Positions 51,401 to 59,309 of a stretch of 64,000 nt of DNA are shown piece by piece. The stretch lies in the NCBI RefSeq assembly GCF_009708075.1, contig NZ_WMBT01000010.1, forward strand, positions 1 to 64,000, written 5' to 3'. A program made the translations under genes and the position numbers. Positions within the stretch are counted from its first letter, which is position 1; each line of letters opens with the position of its first letter. The stretch comes from Paracoccus lichenicola. Lineage in GTDB: Bacteria; Pseudomonadota; Alphaproteobacteria; Rhodobacterales; Rhodobacteraceae. The notes beneath the pieces were generated by a model. That model ran no database searches, was not told where the DNA came from, and saw only the letters and a list, made by a program, of their open reading frames with translations.

Positions 51401-52449
51401 CGCAGCGTGTGGCCCGCCTGCGTGGTCAGCACGCTGCCCGCCGCCCATTCCCCCAGCGACCCGTCCAGCGTGACGCCCCCCACCACGGTCGGAGGCTGGC
51501 TTCCCACGACGAAATTCGCGCTGCCATAGTTGTTGGGAATGAAGGCCGAGTCATTCACGTCGGCAAACACCCGGATCGAGGCCGCGCCGCCCAGCAGCGC
51601 CTGGCCGATCGCGAATTCCATGGTGCGGCCGTCGGCGCTGCGGCCATGGTCGAGGTTGGCCACGAAGGTCTGGCCCGCCCCGCCGCTGTAAAGCCGCGCC
51701 ACCCCGTCGGCGCCGATGTTGATGTTGTATTCCGCGCCGACCGCCCATCCCCAGACCTGGTATCCGGTCGCGCCGTTGCGGTCGGTATCCAGCCAGATCG
51801 TGGTGTTCGCGCCGACCTGCACGGCGTCGCTGGCGATGGCAAAGGTATAGGCGCCGCCTTGCAGGTCGCCGTGCAGCGCATAGCCCGCAGCCCCCGTCGC
51901 GGCATTGTCCAGCCGGGTGGTGGCCGCCCATTCGCCCAGGCTGCCGTCCAGCGTCTTGCCGCCCGTCGTCACCACGGGGACCGGGTCGCTGACCAGCAGG
52001 TTCGCGGTGCCATAGGAATTGGGCAGGAAGACGGAATCGTTCACGTCGGCATAGACGCGCACGGACGCGGGGTTTCCGGCCAGCAGGGTGCGGTCGATGC
52101 GGAATTCCAGCACGCGGCCATCGGCGCTGCGCGCTTCCTCCAGTTCCGCCACCAGGGTCTGCTCGGGACCGCCGCCGTAAAGCCGGGCGGTGCCGTCCGC
52201 CGCGATCTCGACATGGTATTCCGCGCCCCCGGCCCATCCCCAGATCTGGTATCCGGTGGCCCGGTTCAGGTCGGTGTCCAGCCACAGCGTGGTGTTGTCG
52301 CCGATGACGGCGCTGTCGGCCGTGAACGCGAAAGACAGATAGCCCGGCTCGGCGATGCCCCACAGGCCATGGCCCGCGGTTCCCGTCGCGGGCGTGTCCA
52401 GGCGGGCCACGGGGGTCCAGTCGGTCATGGAACCATCTATCGTCGGCAT
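48454..52449 (-). CDS. Large RTX protein: three CBM9-like repeats, Rossmann domain, PelA-like deacetylase core
   Basis: A 1331-residue protein without Sec signal. Three ~150-residue repeats (about 3-155, 165-316, 326-476; each with TLDGSLGEW, NTTIWLD, ATGYQVWGWA, ARLYSG and VNDSVFLP-like elements) resemble CBM9-type carbohydrate-binding domains. A Rossmann-like domain follows (489-710; IAIVYSDTSAANFY, YDAIVFPGFSHV), then a polysaccharide-deacetylase-like domain with Asp730-Met-Asp732 (SRNDMDQ) and His803-x3-His807 (GSHSFTHPHD). RTX repeats (about 1229-1256, GGTGANRLEGRGGNDVLFG) and a C-terminal DRILDFDSGVDRLEL segment mark type I secretion. GGAGGGG before 52449 fixes the start. First gene of a unit with glmM-glmS-galE-GH114, so a secreted Pel deacetylase is the likeliest role (inference). 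Confidence 0.85.
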   Translation of the reverse strand: MPTIDGSMTDWTPVARLDTPATGTAGHGLWGIAEPGYLSFAFTADSAVIGDNTTLWLDTDLNRATGYQIWGWAGGAEYHVEIAADGTARLYGGGPEQTLVAELEEARSADGRVLEFRIDRTLLAGNPASVRVYADVNDSVFLPNSYGTANLLVSDPVPVVTTGGKTLDGSLGEWAATTRLDNAATGAAGYALHGDLQGGAYTFAIASDAVQVGANTTIWLDTDRNGATGYQVWGWAVGAEYNINIGADGVARLYSGGAGQTFVANLDHGRSADGRTMEFAIGQALLGGAASIRVFADVNDSAFIPNNYGSANFVVGSQPPTVVGGVTLDGSLGEWAAGSVLTTQAGHTLRGQLVSDPAGDSYVFAIGGTAVGANTTIWLDSDVNSATGYKVWGWAGGSEYNINIGADGTARLYSGAAGQTFVAELKFGRSADGTGFEVAVPKALLAGNPGQVRVLADVNDSVFLPGDYASANLVVGTAPPPNPVDAPQSRIAIVYSDTSAANFYDKTAYGQLFMAAQNQAMQAGVPFDLLTEADLLNPTALAGYDAIVFPGFSHVQGGQAAAIATSLATAVRDYGVGLIAAGNFMTNDETGAAIAGDSYARMKSLLGVTLEGFGATGGVTLRAAGGAVHPILDGYGAGQVVGTYGNTAYLNFTDTTGTGKVLFEQVVTGGVHDAVIATQTGGRNVHFATDAIMGNNNILGEAIDWVLQDNAPDVSLLMTRHKSLFYSRNDMDQSQETYDVSDRDPGIYDALLPIIENWYAQYGFVGSYYVNVGAYAPDQVTNWAVSKPYYDRIRALESEIGSHSFTHPHDTNLLLPDVITDQMLQARIAAYANVVNAGVPVWSPYATHEDADAAVLNTLSRMSASQINAMLADLLARTNPANPNAVSVLALTEVERAVLESSYTFQFKYSKLIIERELGIPITGAAVPGAPERLDATREMIGFFDYLSGGYSGTGAGYPGAFGYLTPGEKGQVYLAPNMSFDFSLVGWGGMTPQQAEAAWLKEFSTLTANGTTPILAFPWHDYGPTNWLNDPAQVYNLQMFQSLIAAAAAGGAEFVTGKDLADRIDSFAASTLTATRAGNVVTATVGSSDAGNFALDMGKEGRIASVANWYAWDEDSVFLPRAGGTFQVTLGSTIADVTRIAALPMRGELISVTGNGSDLNFSFQGKGEVLVDLKTQGNIPVRITGADGATLGAGTVSLAFNTLKQNAALVDFLTAGANLVGGRATDILLGGTGANRLEGRGGNDVLFGAGGADRFVFRAGEAFDRILDFDSGVDRLELRNFGFTSATAARAAFVDTADGLELVRGTSHLLLAGLDAADLLASDIVNSFLV
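51022..52443 (-). repeat. Three tandem ~150-codon carbohydrate-binding-like repeats
   Basis: Units at about 51985-52443, 51502-51957 and 51022-51474 encode the N-terminal third of the RTX protein. Shared elements in each are DG-S-xx-W at the start, NTT(L/I)WLD, ATGY-WGWA and ADVNDS-F-P near the end. Units two and three are closer to each other (both AEYNINIGADG/SEYNINIGADG), indicating a later duplication. Confidence 0.85.
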
Positions 52450-52773
52450 CTGCGCTTCCCCTCCGCTGGATGCCAGGCTGGCCCGCACCCGTTTGCCGCA
52501 GCGAATCTGCAAGCCCGATCATCCCGCGCGGACCGGATGCGGATCAACGAACGCGGCGGCCAGTGGCCATCAGGCGAGGGGGGATGACGGAACGGCTAAC
52601 GCCAAAGGGGAACGCCCCCTGCCCCAAGGGTTAATCCCGAGGGGACCCGGGACGCGGAACAACCCCCCGGCTGGCCGGTTGCCTTTCCTGCGGCAGGCGG
52701 CAGAGGGGCGGCATCATGGCATTCGGACAGGCGACGGCACCACGCCCCGCCCTGCGGCCCGGCGAATAGGGCC
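52450..52773. promoter_or_regulatory. Divergent intergenic region, RTX unit versus ZIP-family gene
   Basis: 324 bp without a supported gene. It must contain the leftward promoter of the RTX-glmM-glmS-galE-GH114 unit and the rightward promoter of the ZIP-family gene. It is GC-rich with short dyads (GGGGAACGCCCC near 52609) and shows no clear promoter hexamers. Confidence 0.4.
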
Positions 52774-53526
52774 ATGGCGCTGTGGCAGCAGGCGGGGCTT
52801 TGGGGGCTTCTGGGGGGATCGGCGCTGGTCATCGGCGCGGCGCTGGCCTGCCTGGTGGACCTGCCCCGACGGGTGACCGCGGGGATCATGGCCTTCGGCT
52901 GCGGGGTGCTGATCTCGGCCGTGGCCTATGACCTGCTGCTGGAAGGATACCACCAGGCCAGCATCCGGCCCATCGTGGTGGGCGCGCTGGCGGGATCGGC
53001 GGCCTTCGCCCTGGCGAACCGGGCGGTGTCGCGCAAGGCCCCCCACCGCAAGCGGTCGGGCGAACAGCAGCTCGAGGCCGGCGAGGGCGGCGGGCTTGCC
53101 ATCGCCGTGGGATCGCTGCTGGACGGCATCCCGGAATCGGTCGTCCTGGGCGTCAGCCTGGTGGGCGGCGACGGCATCAGCGTGGCGATGCTGGCCGCCA
53201 TCTTCCTGTCGAACCTGCCCGAAGGGCTGTCCAGCGCCGCCGGGATGCGCAAGGCCGGGCGCGGCAAGACCTATGTGCTGGGCCTGTGGACGGGGATCGC
53301 GCTGATGTCGGGGATCGCCTCGGCCCTGGGGGCGGGGCTTCTGGGCGATGCCCCGCCCGAAGTCATCGCCACCGTCGGCGCCGTCGCGGCCGGGGCGCTG
53401 CTGACCATGATCGCGGACACGATGATACCCGAGGCGGTCGAGGTCGAGGGCGGGATGACCGGCGTGCTGGTGGTGATGGGCCTGCTGGTGGCCTTCACGC
53501 TGTCCCAAGGCGGCCAGGGCGGCTAG
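52774..53526 (+). CDS. ZIP-family metal transporter
   Basis: A 250-residue protein with seven or eight membrane helices and the ZIP metal-site helices: GSLLDGIPESVVLG (TM4, usual HxxPEG-type region) and IFLSNLPEGLSSAAGM (TM5). The central cytoplasmic loop is basic (SRKAPHRKRSGEQQ). Members carry Zn(II) or other divalent metals into the cytoplasm. The His normally seen in the TM4 motif is replaced (DGIPES), so specificity is uncertain. No linkage to neighbours is obvious. Confidence 0.82.
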   Translation: MALWQQAGLWGLLGGSALVIGAALACLVDLPRRVTAGIMAFGCGVLISAVAYDLLLEGYHQASIRPIVVGALAGSAAFALANRAVSRKAPHRKRSGEQQLEAGEGGGLAIAVGSLLDGIPESVVLGVSLVGGDGISVAMLAAIFLSNLPEGLSSAAGMRKAGRGKTYVLGLWTGIALMSGIASALGAGLLGDAPPEVIATVGAVAAGALLTMIADTMIPEAVEVEGGMTGVLVVMGLLVAFTLSQGGQGG

Positions 53527-53548
53527 GGACGCCGCCCCGGCAGTCGTG

Positions 53549-55348
53549 TCAGTTCAGGTGATGGACCTCCTGCAACCCGTGGACGGGCGTGTCGATCCCG
53601 GCCTGCCGCGCCTTCAGTTGCAGCGCCAGATACAGCGAATAATGCCGCGACTGGTGCAGGTTGCCGCCGTGGAACCACAATCCCGGCTGCTGCGTGGGCT
53701 TCCACATGTTGCGCTGCTCGCCTTCCCACGGACCCGGATCCTTGGTGGTGTCGGACCCGAGGCCCCAGCACTTGCCCACCTTGTCGGCCACGTCCTGCCC
53801 GATCAGGTCCGCCGCCCAGCCGTTCATCGACCCGTAGCCCGTCGCATAGACGATCAGGTCGGCGGGCAGCTCCTGGCCGTTGTCCAGCAGGACGCCGTTC
53901 TCGGTGATCTCCTGCACCTGCCCGTGGGCCAGCCTGATCTGGCCGTCGATGATCAGCTGGCTGGCCCCCACGTCGATGTAATAGCCCGAGCCGCGCCGCA
54001 GGTATTTCATGAACAGCCCGGAATCGTCGTCGCCGAAGTCCAGCCGGAAGCCCGCCTTTTCCAGTCCCGCATAGAAGTCGGCGTCGCGTTCGCGGATCCG
54101 GTCATAGATCGGCACCTGCCATTGGTGCATGATGCGGTAAGGCAGGGAGGCGAAGATCAGGTCGGCCTTTTCCGTGGTCATGCCGCCCGCCACGGCCTCT
54201 TCGGAATAAAGCGCGCCCAACCCGATCTCCATCAGGCTGTCGGATTTCACGATATGGGTGGACGACCGCTGCACCATGGTCACGTCCGCGTCGTGTTCCC
54301 ACAGCGCCGCCGCGATGTCGTGGGCCGAGTTGTTGGATCCCACGATCACCACCTTCTTGCCCGCATAGGCGTCGGGACCGGGATGGGCCGAGGAATGGTG
54401 CTGCTCGCCCCGGAACCGCTCCATGCCCGGAAAGGTCGGCAGGCGCGGCTTGCCCGACATGCCGGTCGCCAGCACCAGTTCCTTGGGGTGCAGCGTGACT
54501 TCCTGCCCGTCGCGGTCGATCACCACGGTCCATTCGCCGGTGGCCGCGTCGTAGCTGGCGGACTTGCAGGCGCTGCGCGTCCAATAGTTCAGCTCCATGA
54601 CCCTGGTGTACATCTCCAGCCAGTCGCCGATCTTGTCCTTGGGGGCAAAGACCGGCCAGGTGTCGGGAAACTTGAGATAGGGCAGGTGGTCGTACCAGAC
54701 CGGGTCGTGCAGGCAGAGCGACTTGTAGCGGTTGCGCCACTGGTCGCCCGGGCGGTCGTGCTTGTCCACGATGATCGCGGGCACCCCAAGCTGCCGCAGC
54801 CGCGCGCCAAGCGCGATGCCGCCCTGCCCGCCGCCCACGATCAGGGTGTGCGGCTGGCGGGTATAGCCCAGTTCCGCCGCCTCGGCCTCGCGTTCCTCCT
54901 TCCAGCTTGGGCGGTTCTTGCCCGCGCCGTGCTTCGCGCCCAGGGGCCGGGCGAAACCCTTGGCTTCCTCAAAGCCCTTGAGTTCCTGCAACGCGGTCAG
55001 CAGCGTCCAGATGCGCCCATCGCGCAGCCGCACCAGTCCCTGGCCGCGCCCGACCGCCGTTTCAAAGCGGAACCAGGCGGTGATGATGCCGTCCTCCTCT
55101 CCCGGCGCCTCGTTCTCGTCCAGGTGCCAGCCGGTTGGCTTGATGTGGCCCAGTTGCGCGCGCAGCATGTCGGCCACCTGGTCGGGTCCCTCCATGGTGC
55201 GGATGTTCCAGGTGAAGCTCACCAGGTCGCGCCAATGGCAGTCGGTCACGAACAGCGCCGCCGCGCGGTCGATGTCGCCCGCTTCAAGCGCCGCGCCCAG
55301 GTCGTCCAGCACCGCGCGGGCGCGGTCGGTCACCGAAAAATCGAGCAT
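53549..55348 (-). CDS. Flavin-containing monooxygenase with N-terminal NTF2-like domain
   Basis: A 599-residue protein. Residues 1-125 form a SnoaL/NTF2-like domain (RARAVLDDLGAALEAGDIDRAA, FVTDCHWRDLVSFTW). The rest is a class B flavoprotein monooxygenase: FAD motif VGGGQGGIALG (171-181), NADPH motif VGSNNSAHDIA, and the late ATGYGSMNGW. The long frame opens at 55456, but GGGAGGATGAC before 55348 decides the start. It is downstream of an AcoR-like activator gene on the same strand, the likely controller. Substrate unknown. Confidence 0.9.
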   Translation of the reverse strand: MLDFSVTDRARAVLDDLGAALEAGDIDRAAALFVTDCHWRDLVSFTWNIRTMEGPDQVADMLRAQLGHIKPTGWHLDENEAPGEEDGIITAWFRFETAVGRGQGLVRLRDGRIWTLLTALQELKGFEEAKGFARPLGAKHGAGKNRPSWKEEREAEAAELGYTRQPHTLIVGGGQGGIALGARLRQLGVPAIIVDKHDRPGDQWRNRYKSLCLHDPVWYDHLPYLKFPDTWPVFAPKDKIGDWLEMYTRVMELNYWTRSACKSASYDAATGEWTVVIDRDGQEVTLHPKELVLATGMSGKPRLPTFPGMERFRGEQHHSSAHPGPDAYAGKKVVIVGSNNSAHDIAAALWEHDADVTMVQRSSTHIVKSDSLMEIGLGALYSEEAVAGGMTTEKADLIFASLPYRIMHQWQVPIYDRIRERDADFYAGLEKAGFRLDFGDDDSGLFMKYLRRGSGYYIDVGASQLIIDGQIRLAHGQVQEITENGVLLDNGQELPADLIVYATGYGSMNGWAADLIGQDVADKVGKCWGLGSDTTKDPGPWEGEQRNMWKPTQQPGLWFHGGNLHQSRHYSLYLALQLKARQAGIDTPVHGLQEVHHLN

Positions 55349-55460
55349 GTCATCCTCCCGTAAAGTGGTTCTCCCGGGGGGCAGGCTGGAACGGGGCGGG
55401 CGGCGGAAACAGGAAAAACCGCCGCCGCAGCGCGGCAAATCCATGCCGCAGCGCAAAAGC

Positions 55461-55474
55461 GTTGCACGTGCAAC
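55461..55474. promoter_or_regulatory. Perfect 14-bp palindrome upstream of the monooxygenase gene
   Basis: GTTGCACGTGCAAC is fully symmetric and lies in the 140-bp gap between the AcoR-like gene and the monooxygenase start, about 110 bases upstream of the latter. Position and symmetry suit an operator for the Fis-type helix-turn-helix of the AcoR-like protein. No -24/-12 promoter of correct spacing was found beside it. Confidence 0.5.
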
Positions 55475-55488
55475 ACCCGCGCAACGGA

Positions 55489-57219
55489 TCAGGGGGCCGC
55501 GCCCCCGCGTCGCATCCGCCGCAGCACGGTGGACCGGTTGACGCCCAGCCGGCGCGCGGCCAGCGCCATGTTCCCGTTGCAGGCTTCCAGCACGGCCTGC
55601 AACTCGGCCTGCGGATCGGGGCGGGGGGCGGGGGCCAGCAGCGGCGGGGGCAGGTCGGCCGCGTCGATCACCGGACCGTCCGCCAGCAGGGCGGCGGCCT
55701 GCAACGTCGCCGCCAGTTCCCGCAGGTTGCCCGGCCAGTCCCGCGCCTTCAGATCGGCCCGCGCGCCCGCCGACAGGCGCAACTCGCCCGGATGGGCGGC
55801 GCGCAGCAGCCGGTCCGCCAGCCAGTCGAAATCCTGCCGCAGCCGCAGGGGCGGCACGGGCAGCGCCGCGCCCGCGATGCGAAAGAACAGGTCAGTGCGA
55901 AAGGCACCCGCTGCCACCGCCCCCGCCATGTCGCGCCGGGCGGTGGCGATGATGCGCAGCTTGCACCCGTCCAGGCGGCGCAGCAGCACGGCCTGCGCAG
56001 GGGCGTCCAGATCCTCGATCCCGCGCAGCAGCAGCGTGCCGCACGGCTCGTCCCCCAGATCCAGGCGCGCCAGCGCGGCGGCGTCCTGCCCGGCGCAGTC
56101 GATGACCCGGAAGGGCGCGGCCTCAGCACGGCACATGTGGATGGCGCGGGCCAGGCGTTCCTTGCCGGTGCCGGTCTCGCCCGCGATCAGCAGGGGGACC
56201 GCGCTGGCCGCCAGACGCGCGGCCTGCGCCAGCAGCGCCCCCATCGCGGGATCGGAACCGGCCAGGCTGGACAGGCCCCCCGGCAGCAGCGGCTGGCCGC
56301 GCGGCAGGCGGGCGGTGGGGGGCGCGATGGCATGGCCGAACAGCGCCCGCCCGTCGCGCAACCGGATCACCCGGTCCTCGGCGGGGCGGCCGCGCATCAG
56401 GTCGGGCAGGTCGTCCATCCTGGCCTCGGCCACCTCGTCCAGGCGCCGGCCCAGCAGGTCCGCGCCCAGGGCCGCTTGCGCCCCATGGGTCATGCCGATC
56501 ACCCGGCCCGCGGCGTCCAGCGCGATCGCGGCCTCGGGGTCCACCTCCAGGAAATCGGGGCTGGATGACAGGCGCAGCACCCAGTCCCGCCGCGACACCG
56601 CCATCAGGTTCGCCATCTCGATCCGCCGGGCCGCCGTGCGGACCAGGGTCATCGCCAGGTTCTGGCTGGCCTTGGGCTGCGGGGATCGCAGCAGCGACAG
56701 ATCCAGCACCGCCGTCAACTGCCCTGCCGTGTCGAAGATCGGCGCGGCGGTGCAGGACAACGGCGTGTGATGCAGGTCGAAATGATCGGTCTGGTGGATC
56801 GTGACCGGTTCGCCGGTGACGATGCAGGCCCCGACCCCGCAGGTGCCCGCCAGGTGTTCCGACCAGTCGGACCCCAGGTAAAGCCCTGCCTGCCGCAGCT
56901 CTCCCTCGAAGCGGGGATCGCCGAAGAAATCCACCGTCACGCCCTTGGCATCGGCCAGCAGCAGGACATAGTTCTGCCCCGCGACCTGCCGGAACAGCGC
57001 GCCAAGACCGGACCGCGCGATGGCGATCAGGCGTTCGGACTGTTCGCGGTGGCTGCGCAGTTCGGCGGCGGTCACGATATGGGCAGGCGAGGGACGCGCG
57101 GGGTCCAGGCCATGGCGTTCCACGCAGCGCCGCCAGCTGCGCGACACCACGCTGTCGCGGCCGGTGGCCTGCCCCTTCAGCACGCGGTCGATCTCGGCCA
57201 CATGGTCCCTGTCGCGCAT
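55489..57219 (-). CDS. AcoR-like Fis-type activator lacking the GAFTGA loop
   Basis: A 576-residue regulator: N-terminal helix and GAF sensor domain (about 60-215; LAGTCGVGACIVTGEPVTIH), PAS-like part (about 260-340), AAA+ domain with Walker A GETGTGKERLA, and C-terminal Fis helix-turn-helix (CNGNMALAARRLGVNRSTVL). The AAA+ core is shortened: between IDCAG and GTLLLRG the GAFTGA segment that contacts sigma-54 is absent. Such variants (as in TyrR-like proteins) act without sigma-54. GGAGGAGG before 57219 sets the start. Probable activator of the downstream monooxygenase. Confidence 0.88.
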   Translation of the reverse strand: MRDRDHVAEIDRVLKGQATGRDSVVSRSWRRCVERHGLDPARPSPAHIVTAAELRSHREQSERLIAIARSGLGALFRQVAGQNYVLLLADAKGVTVDFFGDPRFEGELRQAGLYLGSDWSEHLAGTCGVGACIVTGEPVTIHQTDHFDLHHTPLSCTAAPIFDTAGQLTAVLDLSLLRSPQPKASQNLAMTLVRTAARRIEMANLMAVSRRDWVLRLSSSPDFLEVDPEAAIALDAAGRVIGMTHGAQAALGADLLGRRLDEVAEARMDDLPDLMRGRPAEDRVIRLRDGRALFGHAIAPPTARLPRGQPLLPGGLSSLAGSDPAMGALLAQAARLAASAVPLLIAGETGTGKERLARAIHMCRAEAAPFRVIDCAGQDAAALARLDLGDEPCGTLLLRGIEDLDAPAQAVLLRRLDGCKLRIIATARRDMAGAVAAGAFRTDLFFRIAGAALPVPPLRLRQDFDWLADRLLRAAHPGELRLSAGARADLKARDWPGNLRELAATLQAAALLADGPVIDAADLPPPLLAPAPRPDPQAELQAVLEACNGNMALAARRLGVNRSTVLRRMRRGGAAP

Positions 57220-57384
57220 GGCCCTCCTCCATCCGCAGCGGTCCGTCCCAGCAAGGCACAAGGCGCGCCCCCTGTCCAGAGGAGCATCGGCCCTGCGGTG
57301 GCGCACAGCCCCTGTGCGCCCGGTCCCATTCAGTTCCGGCCCAAGTCCCGCTAGACAAGCCCCAAGGACCCGCCAGGAGAAAAG

Positions 57385-58539
57385 ATGCCCCGCAACACGC
57401 CCCACCGCTATGGCGGCATCGCCCGCACGCTGCACTGGCTGACGGCCCTAATCATTCTGGCCAACATCGCCCTGGGCCTGGTGGCGAACCGCCTGCCGCT
57501 GGAGGCGCTGGAGACCAAGGTGCGGCTGTTTTCCCTGCACAAGACGCTGGGGATCGCGGCCTTCACGGTGGCGCTTGTCCGCATCCTGTGGGCCATAAGC
57601 CAGCCGCGCCCGGTGCCGGTCCATCCCGAACGCAGGCTGGAAACCTTTCTTGCCGAAAGCGTCCACTGGATCCTGTATGCCGCGCTGCTGCTGGTGCCCC
57701 TGACCGGCTGGATCGAACATGCCGCGACCGAGGGCTATGCCCCGATCCTCTGGTCCCTGGGCCAGGGCCTGCCGCTGGTCCCGAAATCGCCGCATCTGGC
57801 CGAAACCATGGCGGCGGTTCACGGGACCTTCGCCTGGCTGCTGATCGGCGCGGTCGCCCTGCATGTGGCCGGCGCCTTGAAGCACGCGCTGATCGACCGC
57901 GACGGCGTGCTGGCCCGGATGCTGCGCGGCCGTCCCGCAGGCCCGGCCACCGCGCGCCACAGCCGGACCCCCGCCCTGGCGGCCATCGCCGTCTTCGCGG
58001 CGGGCACCGCCCTGGCCGTCGCCCCGCGCGCCCCGGAACCGCCAGCCGGCGCGCCGCTGGAACAGGCGGCCTCGGACTGGCGCGTCACCGAAGGAACCTT
58101 GGGCTTTTCCATCCGCCAGATGGGGACCGAGGTCGCGGGCGGCTTTTCCGACTGGACCGCCGCCATCGCCTTTGATCCCGACACCGGCACGGGTCATGTC
58201 GAGGTCACGATCAACATGGCCTCGGCCACGGTCGGCACCGTGACCGACCAGGCGAAGGGTCCCGAATTCTTCGATGTGGCGCAGCACCCCGTTGCCGTCT
58301 TCCGCGCCGACATCCGCCCCGAGGGTGACGGCTACCTGGCCCAAGGCCCGCTGTCCCTGAAGGGCCGCGAGGTCCCCGTGACCCTGCCCTTTTCCCTGCA
58401 GATCGCGGACGGCACCGCCACCATGTCGGGCGAAACCGTGCTCGACCGCCGCGACTGGACCATCGGCGCGGGCTATGGCGACGAAGCCACCGTCGGTTTC
58501 CCCGTGCGGCTGACGGTGCAACTGACCGCCACCCGCTGA
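57385..58539 (+). CDS. Cytochrome b561-YceI fusion protein
   Basis: A 384-residue two-part protein. Residues 1-180 are a four-helix cytochrome b561 with haem-ligand histidines (TLHWLTALIILANIALG, SLHKTLGIAAFTVAL, HWILYAALLLVPLTGW, VHGTFAWLLIGAVALHV). A linker with one hydrophobic segment (ALAAIAVFAAGTALAV) leads to a periplasmic YceI domain (about 222-384; SIRQMGTEVAGGFSDW, TINMASATVG, EVPVTLPFSL). YceI proteins are lipocalin-like isoprenoid binders, so quinone-linked electron transfer is suggested. CAGGAGAAAAG precedes the ATG. Followed by a second, free YceI gene. Confidence 0.92.
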   Translation: MPRNTPHRYGGIARTLHWLTALIILANIALGLVANRLPLEALETKVRLFSLHKTLGIAAFTVALVRILWAISQPRPVPVHPERRLETFLAESVHWILYAALLLVPLTGWIEHAATEGYAPILWSLGQGLPLVPKSPHLAETMAAVHGTFAWLLIGAVALHVAGALKHALIDRDGVLARMLRGRPAGPATARHSRTPALAAIAVFAAGTALAVAPRAPEPPAGAPLEQAASDWRVTEGTLGFSIRQMGTEVAGGFSDWTAAIAFDPDTGTGHVEVTINMASATVGTVTDQAKGPEFFDVAQHPVAVFRADIRPEGDGYLAQGPLSLKGREVPVTLPFSLQIADGTATMSGETVLDRRDWTIGAGYGDEATVGFPVRLTVQLTATR

Positions 58540-58586
58540 TCCCCGTTTTCCCCCGGCATCATGCCACAACCCACCAAGGAGCCTTC

Positions 58587-59165
58587 ATGTTCAAGACCGC
58601 CACCCTGACCGCCGCCCTGGCCCTGGCCGCCACCGCCGCCCTGGCCGAGCCGCAGGACTATGCCTTCGACACCGCGCACAGCCAGATCGTCTTCGACTAC
58701 AACCACCTGGGCTTCTCGACCACGACGGGCATGTTCGGCGGCATCACCGGCACCATCGCCTTTGACGCCGAAGACCCCGCCGCATCCTCGGTCAACGCCA
58801 GCTTCCCGGTGGCCTCGCTGATGACCGGCGACAAGGGCCGGGACGAGCATTTCCTGTCCGCCGACTTCTTCGGCAGCGCCGCCGCCGCGCCCGAGGTCAC
58901 CTTCGTGTCGAAATCCATCGAGGTGACGGGCGACAACACCGCGCTGATCACGGGCGACCTGACGCTGAACGGCGTGACCAAGGAAACCGTGCTGGACACC
59001 GTGCTGAACCAGCAGGGCAACCACCCGATGGAGAACAAGCCCTGGCTGGGCTTTTCCGCGACCACCACGCTGAAGCGCAGCGACTTCAACCTGGGCATGT
59101 TCGCCCCCGCCGTGTCCGACGAGGTCGAGGTGTCGATCTCGGTCGAGGCGATGGCCGCGGGCTGA
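58587..59165 (+). CDS. Periplasmic YceI family protein
   Basis: A 192-residue protein with Sec signal (TAALALAATAALAE) and one YceI lipocalin-like domain (YAFDTAHSQIVFDYNHLGFS, FFGSAAAAPEVTFVSKSIE, GDLTLNGVTKETVL, MFAPAVSDEVEVSISVEA). Forty-seven bases after the b561-YceI fusion with AAGGAG, so co-transcribed. The pair probably share a ligand such as a polyprenyl compound. Confidence 0.95.
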   Translation: MFKTATLTAALALAATAALAEPQDYAFDTAHSQIVFDYNHLGFSTTTGMFGGITGTIAFDAEDPAASSVNASFPVASLMTGDKGRDEHFLSADFFGSAAAAPEVTFVSKSIEVTGDNTALITGDLTLNGVTKETVLDTVLNQQGNHPMENKPWLGFSATTTLKRSDFNLGMFAPAVSDEVEVSISVEAMAAG

Positions 59166-59184
59166 TCCGCAGCGGCACGACCAG

Positions 59185-59214
59185 GCCGGCCGGGCACGTC
59201 GCTGTCCGGCCGGC
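59185..59214 (+). terminator. GC-rich stem-loop after the YceI gene
   Basis: GCCGGCCGG (59185-59193) and CCGGCCGGC (59206-59214) form a perfect nine-bp stem with a 12-base loop, 20 bases after the YceI stop. No T-tract follows (ACCCCCC), so it may protect or pause the transcript rather than be a classical intrinsic terminator. Confidence 0.45.
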
Positions 59215-59309
59215 ACCCCCCACGGCCCGGCCCCTCGCCTTTCCGGCAGGCGCACCGATCCCGGCGGCAAGGGGCCAGGGGCTTTCCCCTGCCCCCTCAA
59301 GCCCCCGGG

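Noticed and set aside
45169-52587. A 2472-codon open frame on the + strand opposite glmS, glmM and the RTX protein gene.
   Set aside because: It is antisense to three well-recognised genes, its translation is a low-complexity Gly/Arg/Asp/His/Gln-rich string, and such shadow frames are common at this GC content.
55349-55488. A possible sigma-54 (-24/-12) promoter upstream of the monooxygenase gene (CGGCATGGATTTGC on the minus strand).
   Set aside because: Only nine bases separate GG and GC instead of ten, and the AcoR-like protein lacks the GAFTGA loop needed to contact sigma-54.
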